Assembly (NCBI RefSeq): GCF_025154015.1
Contig: NZ_JAOAMV010000001.1
Span: 558,001 to 622,000, forward strand
DNA from: Tsuneonella litorea
GTDB taxonomy: Bacteria > Pseudomonadota > Alphaproteobacteria > Sphingomonadales > Sphingomonadaceae
Reading direction: 5' to 3'
DNA length: 64,000 nucleotides
Positions 26,624 to 35,183 of this stretch are shown piece by piece. Each line of letters begins with the position of its first letter. The first letter of the stretch is position 1. Below the pieces are notes generated by a model. The model saw only the letters and a list, made by a program, of their open reading frames with translations. It was not told the origin of the DNA and ran no database searches. The position numbers were made by a program, and so were the translations under genes.

Positions 26624-26997
26624 CGCGCCGCGTCGGGGGCCTCGAGAAGGCGCAGGTCCTCCACCGGCTCGCCGCCGATGAGGTGCTGCTGGATGATCCG
26701 TTCGAGCGCCGCTTCGTCGCACGAATGATACCAGACCCGGTCGGGCCAGACGACCGCGATCGGCCCGGCTTCGCAGACCTGCAGGCAATCGGCCTTGGTC
26801 CGTTGCACGGTCTTTGCGGCAAGTCCCAGTTCCTTGAGCCGCCGCTTGAGGTACTTCCACGCGCGCGTGCCCTCCTCGCGCGAGCAGCATTTCTGCTTGT
26901 CCGACATCGCGCAAAGGAAAATTTGCCGCTCGATCCGCCCGCCGCCGATCTTGGCGAGCGCGGCGCGCGCCTTGGCGATGTCCCTCGAGGAATTCAC
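26620..26997 (-). CDS. (2Fe-2S) ferredoxin-like thioredoxin-fold protein
   Basis: A 125-residue protein from a GTG start. Cys29 ([13 protein letters not shown], with Cys37 and Cys38) and Cys71/Cys75 ([10 protein letters not shown]) match thioredoxin-like [2Fe-2S] ferredoxins, whose cluster uses one Cys pair from each region. The motif [12 protein letters not shown] is conserved in the family. Electron partner unknown. It follows the popZ stop by 19 bp; a TTG further upstream is unlikely because it would overlap popZ. Confidence 0.82.
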   Translation of the reverse strand: MNSSRDIAKARAALAKIGGGRIERQIFLCAMSDKQKCCSREEGTRAWKYLKRRLKELGLAAKTVQRTKADCLQVCEAGPIAVVWPDRVWYHSCDEAALERIIQQHLIGGEPVEDLRLLEAPDAAR

Positions 26998-27016
26998 GGA
27001 CCGGGCAGGGCGCGGG

Positions 27017-27535
27017 TCAGCCGCGCTTGCCGGCAATCCGCGCGATCTCGTCCTTGACCATCCGCTCGACCATGCCGGGCAGGTTCTTGTCGAGCCATTC
27101 GGCGAGCATCGGGCGCAGGAGGTCTCGGGTCAGCCCCTCAAGCGAGGTCTCACCCGAGCGGACGATCTGCGGCGGAACGCCAGGTTCGGCCAGCATCGCG
27201 AGCGCGGCGAGGTTTTCCCGCATCGCGTCGCGCGCGCTCGCGGTCAGGAGAGGCGCCTCGGCGCCGGACGCGGCATCGTCTTCGTAATCGTCTTCGTCAT
27301 CCGATGCCTCCGCATCGGCATCGACGAACGCCGGGGCCTGCTCCACGAAGTCGACTGCAGCGAGATCGAGCACTTCCTCGGCCTCTTCGGCGTCGGCGGG
27401 TTCGGGCGCCGTATCTAGCCCCTCCGATTCGCGGCGGCGGCGGGTATCGAGCGCGGTCGCGCGATTGTCGCGCGCGATCACCTTCTTGATCGATTCGAGA
27501 ATTTCCTCGACCGACGCCTCGCCCTCCTGGCGCAT
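27017..27535 (-). CDS. popZ: PopZ-like polar organising protein (DUF2497)
   Basis: A 172-residue protein with the three-part PopZ layout: an N-terminal helix ([17 protein letters not shown], 8-24), a long Asp/Glu/Ala-rich spacer (about 38-95), and a conserved C-terminal oligomerisation region ([23 protein letters not shown]...[12 protein letters not shown]). In Caulobacter PopZ forms a polar microdomain that anchors ParB-parS after origin segregation. parA, parB, four parS sites and the predicted origin all lie within 22 kb here, which fits that role. It begins 40 bp after the tolC stop. Confidence 0.85.
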   Translation of the reverse strand: MRQEGEASVEEILESIKKVIARDNRATALDTRRRRESEGLDTAPEPADAEEAEEVLDLAAVDFVEQAPAFVDADAEASDDEDDYEDDAASGAEAPLLTASARDAMRENLAALAMLAEPGVPPQIVRSGETSLEGLTRDLLRPMLAEWLDKNLPGMVERMVKDEIARIAGKRG

Positions 27536-27575
27536 GTTTGCAGACCCCCTAAGCCCCTGAACGATTACGCGACAA

Positions 27576-29060
27576 TCATTCGCCGAGCGGAACCGGCGCC
27601 GAATCATCGTTAACGCGAATCTCCGCGGTCGGCGCGGGGATGTCAACGGTGCGCGTCGACTGGACAATCGGGTCCGGGTCGCGCGACCAGTCGTTCCACT
27701 TGTTCCTGACCCGGTCGTAGTTGACCTGCGGGTCGTAGAGCGGGCCGTCGTCCTCGAGGCCGAGATCGCGCGCCTCCGCCCTGCCCATCGCGGCCAGCAG
27801 GCTGAAGCCCGCGACATAGGCGTTGCGGCGCGCCGTGATCAACTGCGCGCGCGCGTTGACCAGTTCCTGTTCGGCGTTGAGGATGTCGAGGATCGTGCGG
27901 TTGCCGACCGTGTTCTCGGCGCGCACGCCTTCCAGGCTGAGGGCAGCCGCGTCGACCGCGGTCTGGTTGCTGGCGATGATCTGGGTCGCCGCGAGCCAGC
28001 TCGAATAGGCCGAGCGGACTTGCGCGATCACGTCTCGCTCGGTCGCGATCACGTTTTCCAGCGCGGCAGCCGACCGCGCCTGGGCCTGGCGCTGGAGCGC
28101 GGCCGGACGCCCGCCCTGGAACAGCGGGATCGACACGCTGACGCCGGCCTGGACCGCGGTGCTCGTCTGCGGAATCGACACGCCCGGCGTGGGGCTGGAG
28201 ATCGTCCCGAGGTAGTTGTTGTAGTCGGCCCCGGTGAAAATCGACACGCGCGGCAGGCGCCCCGAACCGGCGACGTTGATGTCGTAGCGCGACGCCTCGG
28301 CCCGCTCGCGCGCGGCGATGATGTCGGGGTTCTGCTCGAGCGCCACGGCGACGGCGTCCTCCGCGCTTGCCGGAAGGCCGGGCAGCGGGGGCGGCGGTTG
28401 GAGATCGTCGGGTGCCAGGCCGGTGAGCTGGATGTAGGTTTCGCGCGCGTTGACCAGGTTTGCCTGGGCGCTGCGGTAATTGCCCTGCGCGAGCGCCAGC
28501 CGTGCCTGTGACTGGGCGACGTCCGTGCGGGTGAGATCGCCGATCTCGAACCGGTCGCTGGTCGCCTGGGTGTTGACCGTCAGGACCTCGACCTGGCTGG
28601 CGTTGAGCCCGACGAGCGCCTCGCCGCGGATCACGTCCATGTAGGCCGCCACGACCTGGGTGAAGATCGCCGATTCGGTGCCGCGCAGGTCCGCCTGGCC
28701 GGCTTCGACGCGGGTTTCGGCCGCCTTGACCGCATTCCTGACCGCGCCGCCTGAATAGATCGGCACGCCGAGGTCCGCACCCGCGAGGATCGCCCGCTCG
28801 GGCGCGGTGAAGCTCGACGAGCTCTGCTTGACGAACTCGATATACTGGGCGCTGCCGGTCACGTTGGGCCGGCCGGCCGATTTCTCGATCGGCACGCTCT
28901 CGTCGACCGCGCGCTGCTGCGCGCGCGCCGCCTGCAGGGTCGGGTTGGTGCGGTATGCGCCGTTGAGCGCATCGCGCAGCGTGTCGGCGCGCACCGGGGT
29001 ACCGCCGATGGCGACCAGCGCGCCGCCGAGCAGCAGGATCGCGCGGAGCGGGGCGGTCAT
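27576..29060 (-). CDS. tolC: TolC-family outer-membrane efflux channel
   Basis: A 494-residue protein: signal peptide (about 1-25, ending VRADTL), then two OEP repeats of long amphipathic helices, with family features such as DVAQSQARLALAQGNYRSAQANLVNARETY and a repeated NRTILDILNAEQELVNAR. It forms a trimeric tunnel for type I secretion and efflux pumps. The ATG at 29060, 2 bp after the pcm stop, is preferred over a GTG five codons upstream. No pump components are next to it. Confidence 0.92.
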   Translation of the reverse strand: MTAPLRAILLLGGALVAIGGTPVRADTLRDALNGAYRTNPTLQAARAQQRAVDESVPIEKSAGRPNVTGSAQYIEFVKQSSSSFTAPERAILAGADLGVPIYSGGAVRNAVKAAETRVEAGQADLRGTESAIFTQVVAAYMDVIRGEALVGLNASQVEVLTVNTQATSDRFEIGDLTRTDVAQSQARLALAQGNYRSAQANLVNARETYIQLTGLAPDDLQPPPPLPGLPASAEDAVAVALEQNPDIIAARERAEASRYDINVAGSGRLPRVSIFTGADYNNYLGTISSPTPGVSIPQTSTAVQAGVSVSIPLFQGGRPAALQRQAQARSAAALENVIATERDVIAQVRSAYSSWLAATQIIASNQTAVDAAALSLEGVRAENTVGNRTILDILNAEQELVNARAQLITARRNAYVAGFSLLAAMGRAEARDLGLEDDGPLYDPQVNYDRVRNKWNDWSRDPDPIVQSTRTVDIPAPTAEIRVNDDSAPVPLGE

Positions 29061-29062
29061 TG

Positions 29063-29659
29063 TCAGAAGCTCCACGCCTTTGGCTTGTCGAACGCGGCGA
29101 GCCGGGGAATGCCGATCTCGGCGAGCGGCAGGAGTGCGATGGTCCCGCCCGAAGCACTGCCGATGGCGAGGCGGGTGACGCCGTCCTCCACCACGCCGGT
29201 CACGATCCGCCCGCCTTCAGCGAGGCGGCGCGCGAGCGCGTCCGGCACCTGCTCGGCAGCACCGTCGATCATGATGAGCGTGTAATCGCCCTTCCTGCCC
29301 TTGAGGGCTTCATCCGGGGACACGGCGGTAACCGAGCCGGCGACGCCGTCGAGCAGCGCGGGCAGGTATCCGCTGCCGCCGTCGATCACCAGCACGCGGT
29401 CGGCCGGTGTCGGTTTCGCTTCGGCTAGCATCCGCGCGTGGACCAGCGGCGCGGCGAGCATCGCCCCCCCGCCAAGCGGGACGGCCCGGTCGATGTAGGC
29501 GACGCCCTTCGCGCCCTCGGGCACGAAGTCCTCGCGCGGGACGGCGGCCATGCGGGCGAGCACCCAGGGCTCGTTGACGCCGCTGGTGCGCAGCTGGCTA
29601 TCGATCATCGCGCGGCGCGCGGCGGCGAAGTCGGTGAGGGGGCGGGGGGCGGATGCCAT
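29063..29659 (-). CDS. Protein-L-isoaspartate O-methyltransferase family protein (divergent)
   Basis: A 198-residue protein with the family opening ARRAMIDSQLRTSGVN and VPREDFVPE. However, the SAM-binding glycine motif reads VLVIDGGSGYLPALL instead of VLEIGxGSGY, and the usual SQP motif before it is replaced by AAPLVHARML. It may be a reduced-activity or repurposed member. It sits directly upstream of tolC, coupled by a 2-bp gap, an arrangement I have seen in sphingomonads; the reason is unknown. Confidence 0.75.
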   Translation of the reverse strand: MASAPRPLTDFAAARRAMIDSQLRTSGVNEPWVLARMAAVPREDFVPEGAKGVAYIDRAVPLGGGAMLAAPLVHARMLAEAKPTPADRVLVIDGGSGYLPALLDGVAGSVTAVSPDEALKGRKGDYTLIMIDGAAEQVPDALARRLAEGGRIVTGVVEDGVTRLAIGSASGGTIALLPLAEIGIPRLAAFDKPKAWSF

Positions 29660-29711
29660 CTTACGAGAACCTGTCTTAGCGATGCAATACAGCCGGTCAA
29701 CGATTTGGTCA

Positions 29712-29737
29712 TTGGCCCAAACGGGCGCAAGGGCCAA
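29712..29737. promoter_or_regulatory. 7-bp inverted repeat between pcm-like gene and fumarase
   Basis: TTGGCCC and GGGCCAA with a 12-base spacer, in the 148-bp divergent gap. It may be an operator for either direction; no regulator is identified. Confidence 0.3.
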
Positions 29738-29807
29738 GCGCTTTGACGCCCTAGAGCGGCAATCCTATCGCGGGTGTGGCGATTCGATCAGGAGGAGACA
29801 GGTTCCG

Positions 29808-31334
29808 ATGAGCAACATGGTTTCGATCCGCGAGGACGACCTGATCGAAAGCGTTGCCGACGCGCTGCAGTTCATCAGCTACTATCACCCGATGGACTAC
29901 ATCCGCGCGCTCGGCGATGCCTACGCGGCGGAGCAGGGCCCGGCGGCGAAGGACGCGATCGCGCAGATCCTCACCAACAGCCGCATGTGCGCCGAGGGCC
30001 ACCGGCCGATCTGCCAGGACACCGGGATCGTCAACGTGTTCGTCAGGTGGGGCCAGGATTGCCGCCTCGAATCGCAGCGATCGCTGCAGGACGTCGTCGA
30101 CGAGGGTGTGCGCCGCGCCTACAACCATCCCGAGAACAAGCTGCGCGCCTCGGTCCTCGCCGACCCCGCCTTCACCCGCCGCAACACCCGCGACAACACG
30201 CCCTGCGTGCTGTCGGTCGAGATGGTGCCGGGCCGGACGGTGTCGATCGACGTCGCCGCCAAGGGCGGGGGCAGCGAGAACAAGTCGAAGTTCAAGATGA
30301 TGAACCCCAGCGATTCGATCGTCGACTGGGTTCTCGAGATGCTGCCGCAGATGGGCGCGGGATGGTGCCCGCCGGGGATGCTCGGCATCGGCATCGGCGG
30401 CACCGCCGAACACTGCGTCAAGCTCGCCAAGCAGAGCCTGATGGACCCGATCGACATGGCCCAGCTCAAGGCGCGGGGGCCGCAGACCGACATCGAGGCG
30501 CTGCGGATCGAGATTTTCGACAAGGTCAATGCCCTCGGCATCGGCGCACAGGGGCTCGGCGGGCTGGCAACGGTGCTCGACGTCAAGATCATGGACTGGC
30601 CCTGCCATGCCGCGGGCAAGCCGGTGGCGATGATCCCCAACTGCGCGGCGACCCGCCACGCGCACTTCACCCTCGACGGCTCGGGACCGAGCTTCCTGGA
30701 GAAGCCGAAGCTGGCGGACTGGCCGGAAGTGCATTGGGCCCCCGATGCGGCGGCCAGGCGGGTCGATCTCGACAATCTCACACCCGAAGAAGTCGCGAGC
30801 TGGAAGGCCGGCGATCGCCTGTTGCTGAACGGGGCGATGCTCACCGGCCGCGATGCTGCGCACAAGCGGATCGCAGACATGGTGGCGAAGGGCGAGGAAC
30901 TGCCGGTCAGTTTCAGGGGGCGCGCGATCTACTACGTGGGTCCCGTGGACCCCGTGGTTGGCGAGGTGGTCGGCCCCGCGGGACCGACGACCGCGACGCG
31001 GATGGACAAGTTCACCGACATGATGCTCGACCTCGGCCTGCTGGCGATGATCGGCAAGGCCGAGCGCGGCCAGGGTGCAGTCCGGGAAATCGCCCGCCAC
31101 AAGGTCGCCTACCTGATGGCGGTGGGCGGCGCGGCCTACCTCGTCAGCCGGGCGATCCGCGAGGCCCGGGTCGTCGCGTTCGAGGAGCTGGGGATGGAGG
31201 CGATCTACGAGTTCCGCGTGGAGGACATGCCGGTGACGGTCGCGGTCGATTCGACCGGCGCCAACGTGCACACGCTGGCTCCCGCCGAATGGCGCGAGAA
31301 GATCGCCGCCGAGCATCTTCTGCCGACCGCCTAG
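29808..31334 (+). CDS. fumA: Class I fumarate hydratase
   Basis: A 508-residue iron-sulfur fumarase of the TCA cycle, interconverting fumarate and malate. The N-terminal alpha-region has Cys61 and Cys69 (RMCAEGHRPICQDTGIVNV) near the cluster, then GGGSENKSKF, GIGIGGTAEHCVKLAK and a further Cys in PNCAATRHAH; the C-terminal beta-region includes GPTTATRMDKF. Both halves are in one chain. The ATG follows a strong AGGAGG. Other class I enzymes (tartrate dehydratase type) are usually two-subunit, so fumarase is the better call. Confidence 0.93.
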   Translation: MSNMVSIREDDLIESVADALQFISYYHPMDYIRALGDAYAAEQGPAAKDAIAQILTNSRMCAEGHRPICQDTGIVNVFVRWGQDCRLESQRSLQDVVDEGVRRAYNHPENKLRASVLADPAFTRRNTRDNTPCVLSVEMVPGRTVSIDVAAKGGGSENKSKFKMMNPSDSIVDWVLEMLPQMGAGWCPPGMLGIGIGGTAEHCVKLAKQSLMDPIDMAQLKARGPQTDIEALRIEIFDKVNALGIGAQGLGGLATVLDVKIMDWPCHAAGKPVAMIPNCAATRHAHFTLDGSGPSFLEKPKLADWPEVHWAPDAAARRVDLDNLTPEEVASWKAGDRLLLNGAMLTGRDAAHKRIADMVAKGEELPVSFRGRAIYYVGPVDPVVGEVVGPAGPTTATRMDKFTDMMLDLGLLAMIGKAERGQGAVREIARHKVAYLMAVGGAAYLVSRAIREARVVAFEELGMEAIYEFRVEDMPVTVAVDSTGANVHTLAPAEWREKIAAEHLLPTA

Positions 31335-31410
31335 CCAAGCCGACGAAACGCCGAATCGCCTCGACGCGCGCTCTGGCGCCGGGCGTGCCGGTCGTGCACT
31401 ACCGGCACCG

Positions 31411-32634
31411 ATGAGCGGCTCCACTGTTCCCGCGCCCCCCGGCGTATCGCTGCGCACGGTGCTCGCTTCGATCGCGGGCCTGTGGACGTGCTATTTCGTG
31501 CTGGTCACCATCCGCGCCTGGATCGGGCTCGAGCTGCAGGGCGAGCTGCTCTGGCGCAGGGCCCTCGTGTGCCTGGCAGGAATGGCGATCACCTTCGTGC
31601 TCTGGTTGATCCTGCGCCTTGCCGACCGCCGCTCGCTCGGCTTCCAGATCGGGCTCGCGCTCGTGCTGGCGATTCCCGCTTCGCTGGCGATTGCCAAGTT
31701 GAACATCTTTGCCTTCGCCGAGGTGCAGGAGACGGTCGAAAGCAAGATCGCCGAACGGCGCGGCTATTCGATCCGCCGCGATGCCTCGGGCAACATCGTG
31801 ATCGAGGCGCCAGCGGTGCCCGGGCCGGACGTGGATGGACCACTGGGACCCGACAATGCCGGCCGCGCCAAGGTCGTGCTCCCCACCGAGTCGGACGCCG
31901 GCAGGCAGTGGCTTCCGGTGCTCGAACTGGCAATCGGCCGTTATTTCCTTCTGCTGTCGTGGGCGGCGCTGTACCTCGCGCTCAGCGCCGTCGGTCGGGC
32001 CCGCGAAGCGGAGCGGCGCGAGGCGCGGTTCCGCAGCGCGGCGCGCGCGGCCGAGCTGCGGTCGCTGCGCTACCAGGTCAATCCGCATTTCCTGTTCAAC
32101 GCCTTCAATTCGCTCTCCGCGCTGGTGATGACCGGCAAGGGAGAGCGTGCCGAGGAGATGATCCAGCGGCTCTCGAGCTTCTACCGCCACAGCCTGGCCG
32201 AAGACCCGACCGGCGACGTCGAGCTGGCCGACGAAATCGCGCTCCAGCGCGATTACCTCGCGATCGAGGCGGTGCGCTTTCCCAAGCGACTGAAAACGGT
32301 GATCGAGCTTCCCGAGGAGCTGGCGCACCTCCACGTGCCGGGCATGATCCTCCAGCCGCTGGTCGAGAACTCGGTCAAGTACGCGGTGGCGCCCGTCGCG
32401 CGGCCCGTGACGATCGTCATCTCGGCGCGCGAGGAATACGGCCGACTCGTCCTCACCGTTGCCGACGACGGACCCGGCGGTGCCGAGGTGGGCTCGCCCG
32501 GCTTCGGCATCGGACTTGCCAACGTGCGCGACCGGATCGAGGCGCGGTTCGGACCTGACGCCACGCTTGTATCGGGTCCGTTCGAAGGCGGCTATCGAAG
32601 CGAACTGCGACTGCCGATGGTGCAAGATGACTGA
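31411..32634 (+). CDS. LytS/YehU-type sensor histidine kinase
   Basis: A 407-residue membrane kinase: four hydrophobic N-terminal helices (to about residue 195), then the His_kinase domain with phospho-accepting His226 in QVNPHFLFN, and an ATPase domain with LVENSVKYAV and ADDGPGG...GFGIGLANVRDRI. The segment between helices (about 110-165) is probably periplasmic and could be the sensor. It overlaps the following response regulator by 8 bp, forming one signalling unit. Confidence 0.92.
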   Translation: MSGSTVPAPPGVSLRTVLASIAGLWTCYFVLVTIRAWIGLELQGELLWRRALVCLAGMAITFVLWLILRLADRRSLGFQIGLALVLAIPASLAIAKLNIFAFAEVQETVESKIAERRGYSIRRDASGNIVIEAPAVPGPDVDGPLGPDNAGRAKVVLPTESDAGRQWLPVLELAIGRYFLLLSWAALYLALSAVGRAREAERREARFRSAARAAELRSLRYQVNPHFLFNAFNSLSALVMTGKGERAEEMIQRLSSFYRHSLAEDPTGDVELADEIALQRDYLAIEAVRFPKRLKTVIELPEELAHLHVPGMILQPLVENSVKYAVAPVARPVTIVISAREEYGRLVLTVADDGPGGAEVGSPGFGIGLANVRDRIEARFGPDATLVSGPFEGGYRSELRLPMVQDD

Positions 32635-33391
32635 CATCCGCGAACCGACGACCGATGCCGGATCCGGCGAGCCCTTGCGCGCGCTGATCATCGACGACGA
32701 GCCGCTGGCGATCGAGCGGATGCAGATCATCTGCGCGAAGATTCCCCAGTTGCGGGTGATCGGTACCGCCAGCGACGGCGCCGCCGCACTGCGGCTGATC
32801 GACGCTCTGGCGCCCGATCTCCTTCTGCTCGACATGACGATGCCCGAACTCGACGGGCTCGCGGTTGCGCGCTCGCTTGCCAAGAAGACCCACCGGCCCG
32901 CGATCGTGTTCGTCACTGCGCACGAGCATTTCGCGGTCGAGGCATTCGATCTCGAAGCCGTCGATTACGTGCTCAAGCCGGTCACCCCCGAACGGCTCGG
33001 CCGCGCGATCGAACGGGTGGAGGCCCGGCGCGAGGTCGAGGCGGTGCGCTCCGAAAGCACCTGGCTGAGCGAACTGTGGGTGCCGCACCGGTCGGAACTG
33101 CTCAGGATCGAAGTATCGCAGGTCAGCCGCATCGATGCCGAGCGCGATTACGTCCGGCTGCACGTGGGCGACCGGAGCTATCTTCTCCTGCAGACGATCG
33201 CCGGCCTCGAACAGCGGCTCGATCCGGCACAATTCATCCGCATCCACCGGTCGACGATCCTGCGGCGCGACTGCATCCGCGGGCTGCGGCACGACGGGCT
33301 GGGCGTGTGGTCGATCGAACTCGACGATGGCGAGGCGCTGCGGATCGGGCGAACCTACATGGCCAAGGTCAAGGCGATGGCCGGCCGCTGA
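32627..33391 (+). CDS. LytTR-family response regulator
   Basis: A 254-residue regulator: receiver domain (18-135) with the acidic pair Asp23-Asp24, phospho-accepting Asp69 in LLLLDMTMPELDG and a conserved LKPV switch; then a LytTR DNA-binding domain (about 150-250, with IEVSQVSRIDAERDYVRLHVGDRSYL and RIHRSTI). LytTR proteins often bind tandem repeats upstream of their targets. The target genes are unknown; neither neighbouring gene carries an obvious site. Confidence 0.93.
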   Translation: MTDIREPTTDAGSGEPLRALIIDDEPLAIERMQIICAKIPQLRVIGTASDGAAALRLIDALAPDLLLLDMTMPELDGLAVARSLAKKTHRPAIVFVTAHEHFAVEAFDLEAVDYVLKPVTPERLGRAIERVEARREVEAVRSESTWLSELWVPHRSELLRIEVSQVSRIDAERDYVRLHVGDRSYLLLQTIAGLEQRLDPAQFIRIHRSTILRRDCIRGLRHDGLGVWSIELDDGEALRIGRTYMAKVKAMAGR

Positions 33392-33470
33392 ACCCGGCGG
33401 GCAACCCGCCCGGCGGCGCGCGGCCGGACCCGGGACGGATTGCCGCCCCGGGCCCGGATGCCGGCTTGCC

Positions 33471-33510
33471 TCTCCCCCCCGCCCGCCGCAGCGCGCGGGT
33501 GGGGGAGAGA
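33471..33510. terminator. Strong GC hairpin between convergent genes
   Basis: TCTCCCCCCCGCCCG pairs with CGGGTGGGGGAGAGA around a short loop. It lies 80 bp after the response regulator and 13 bp after the UrcA stop, so it may end both transcripts. No T-run follows, so termination could be Rho-assisted. Confidence 0.55.
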
Positions 33511-33523
33511 GGCGGCTGGGGGA

Positions 33524-33820
33524 TCAACCGCCCTTTTGCGACTCTTCGTCGATCAGCAGGGCGAGGCGTTCGCCGGCGAGCCGTTTGGCCTCCGCGACGC
33601 AGCGCGCCTCGTCCGGATGGCGGATCCGGGTCCCGGTGCGGGCCGCGGTCGCGCCGCAGTACTTGCGGGCGGCTGCCGCGATCCGGTTCTCCATCAATCG
33701 CTGGTCATGCTTGCTGGAAAGATCGAGATCGGCGCGCGGGATGACGAGATCCTCGGCCGAAGCGGCCGCCGATGTGGCGGCGAGTGACAGAGCGGCCAAG
33801 GCAGCAAGAGTTGTACGCAT
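33524..33820 (-). CDS. UrcA family secreted small protein
   Basis: A 98-residue protein with a signal peptide (about 1-22, ending SAEDL) and a UrcA-like mature part: VIPRADLDLSSKHDQRLMENRIAAAARKYCGA with a Cys, then a second Cys in DEARCVAEAK, likely disulfide-bonded. The ribosome site GAGGAG is 9 nt upstream. UrcA family proteins are common in sphingomonads; the function is unknown. The 203-bp divergent gap to 34024 holds a GACGACGG/CCGTCGTT hairpin near 33940. Confidence 0.85.
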   Translation of the reverse strand: MRTTLAALAALSLAATSAAASAEDLVIPRADLDLSSKHDQRLMENRIAAAARKYCGATAARTGTRIRHPDEARCVAEAKRLAGERLALLIDEESQKGG

Positions 33821-34023
33821 GGTTTCTCTCCTCGTTTCGGTTCGGGTGGCGTGGCCACCTTTCGGCCCCCTGCAATCAACATAGCCCCCGGCGGGCGGCG
33901 TGCAGTTCGTGATCGACGCGGTCGCCGAATCGCTCGACGACGGCACCGTCGTTACGACGACAAGCGTAATCGACCGGACCAACGGCTATTGTGGCCCGAC
34001 CGGCGCACACCACATTCACGCAT

Positions 34024-34290
34024 ATGCCGCTGACGCTCATCTTCCTGCTCGGGGTGGCCAATTTCGCGATGCACGCCGCGGTGATGCACAGCGACCACCC
34101 CCTGCTCGGCCGGAACCGGTGGTATCTTCACCGGCTCGGCGGAAGGGTCACCCTGACCACCGAGTTCCTGCTTCTCTTCGCCGCGCTTCTGCTCGTTGCC
34201 GAAGGCTGGCGATGGCTCGTTTGGGCCTATCTCGGTTACTCGCTGCTCAATGCGGTCGCGGTCTGGCTCATCCTCACCCGGCGGGTGTGA
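34024..34290 (+). CDS. Small membrane protein, first gene of a lipid-linked operon
   Basis: An 88-residue protein with three predicted helices (about 2-20, 38-56 and 60-85), the first starting MPLTLIFLLGVANFAMHA. It resembles small conserved sphingomonad membrane proteins but I do not recognise a named family. Its TGA overlaps the GTG of the diacylglycerol-kinase-like gene (GTGA), so the two are co-translated. Confidence 0.65.
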   Translation: MPLTLIFLLGVANFAMHAAVMHSDHPLLGRNRWYLHRLGGRVTLTTEFLLLFAALLLVAEGWRWLVWAYLGYSLLNAVAVWLILTRRV

Positions 34291-35183
34291 CGCCGCCGGG
34301 AACCGCGGACCCCCAGCGACGCTTTGCCCGCATGGACCTGCGCGGCGCGACCTGGCTGATCTACAACGGCTCGAGCGGAAGCCACGACGACGACGTGCTG
34401 CGCGACCTGGTCGAGGGTATGCGGGCCGCAGGCGCCGCGCCCGACGAGGTGCGCGACTGCAAGCACGGAACGCCGGACGCGCGCGAAGCCGAACGGCTCG
34501 GCATCGGGCTGGTCGTCATCCACGGCGGAGACGGCACCCTCAACCGAACGATCGGCGATCTCGAGGGATACGGCGGCGCGGTTCTCCCGCTTCCGGGCGG
34601 GACGTTCAACCTCCTCGCGCGCGAAATCTTCGGCGAGCGCGACGCGCGCGCGATTGTCTCCATGCTGGGACGGGGGGAACTCGTGGTCCGGCGGCGCACC
34701 TGCATCCGCGGCGATGGCGTCACCGCGCTCAGCGAACTGCTCGCCGGCCCCGGCGCCAAGTGGGCGGACGTGCGCGAGGAACTGCGCGAGGCCAACGTCG
34801 GCGAAGTGATCGTCAAGGGCTGGGATGCCGCCGCAACGAGCACCGTGGGGCCGATGGTCGCGCTCGAACGGCCGGCGCTGGGCCGGGACGATGGCTACGC
34901 CGGGATCAGGATGTGCCCACGCGCCGCCGGCATCGCGATCCAGGGATACGGAGCCGAAAACCTCGGCGATTACGTCCAGCAGGGGCTCGCCATCCTGAAG
35001 CGTGACTTCCGCGACGGCCCGCACGACGACCTGGGCCGCGCGCGCGCGGTGACCTGCCGCTCGCTCGAGGACGAGCCGATCCCGCTGATGATCGACGGCG
35101 AGCGGTCCGAAGGCGCTGCGACCGTGCGGTTTTCGCTCGACACGCTCGACGTCGATCTGCTTGGGATCGCGGATGGCCGATAG
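34287..35183 (+). CDS. Diacylglycerol/lipid kinase catalytic-domain protein
   Basis: A 298-residue protein from the overlapping GTG (an ATG at 34332 would give 283). The kinase core is present: WLIYNGSSG, HGGDGTLNRTIG (79-90, the nucleotide-binding GGDGT motif) and LPGGTFNLLAREI. The middle is divergent and the C-terminal region has a beta-sandwich feel (TVRFSLDTLDVDLL). It could phosphorylate diacylglycerol, a sphingoid base or an isoprenoid lipid; in a sphingomonad a sphingolipid substrate is worth testing. It overlaps the metallophosphoesterase gene by 11 bp. Confidence 0.82.
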   Translation: MTPPGTADPQRRFARMDLRGATWLIYNGSSGSHDDDVLRDLVEGMRAAGAAPDEVRDCKHGTPDAREAERLGIGLVVIHGGDGTLNRTIGDLEGYGGAVLPLPGGTFNLLAREIFGERDARAIVSMLGRGELVVRRRTCIRGDGVTALSELLAGPGAKWADVREELREANVGEVIVKGWDAAATSTVGPMVALERPALGRDDGYAGIRMCPRAAGIAIQGYGAENLGDYVQQGLAILKRDFRDGPHDDLGRARAVTCRSLEDEPIPLMIDGERSEGAATVRFSLDTLDVDLLGIADGR

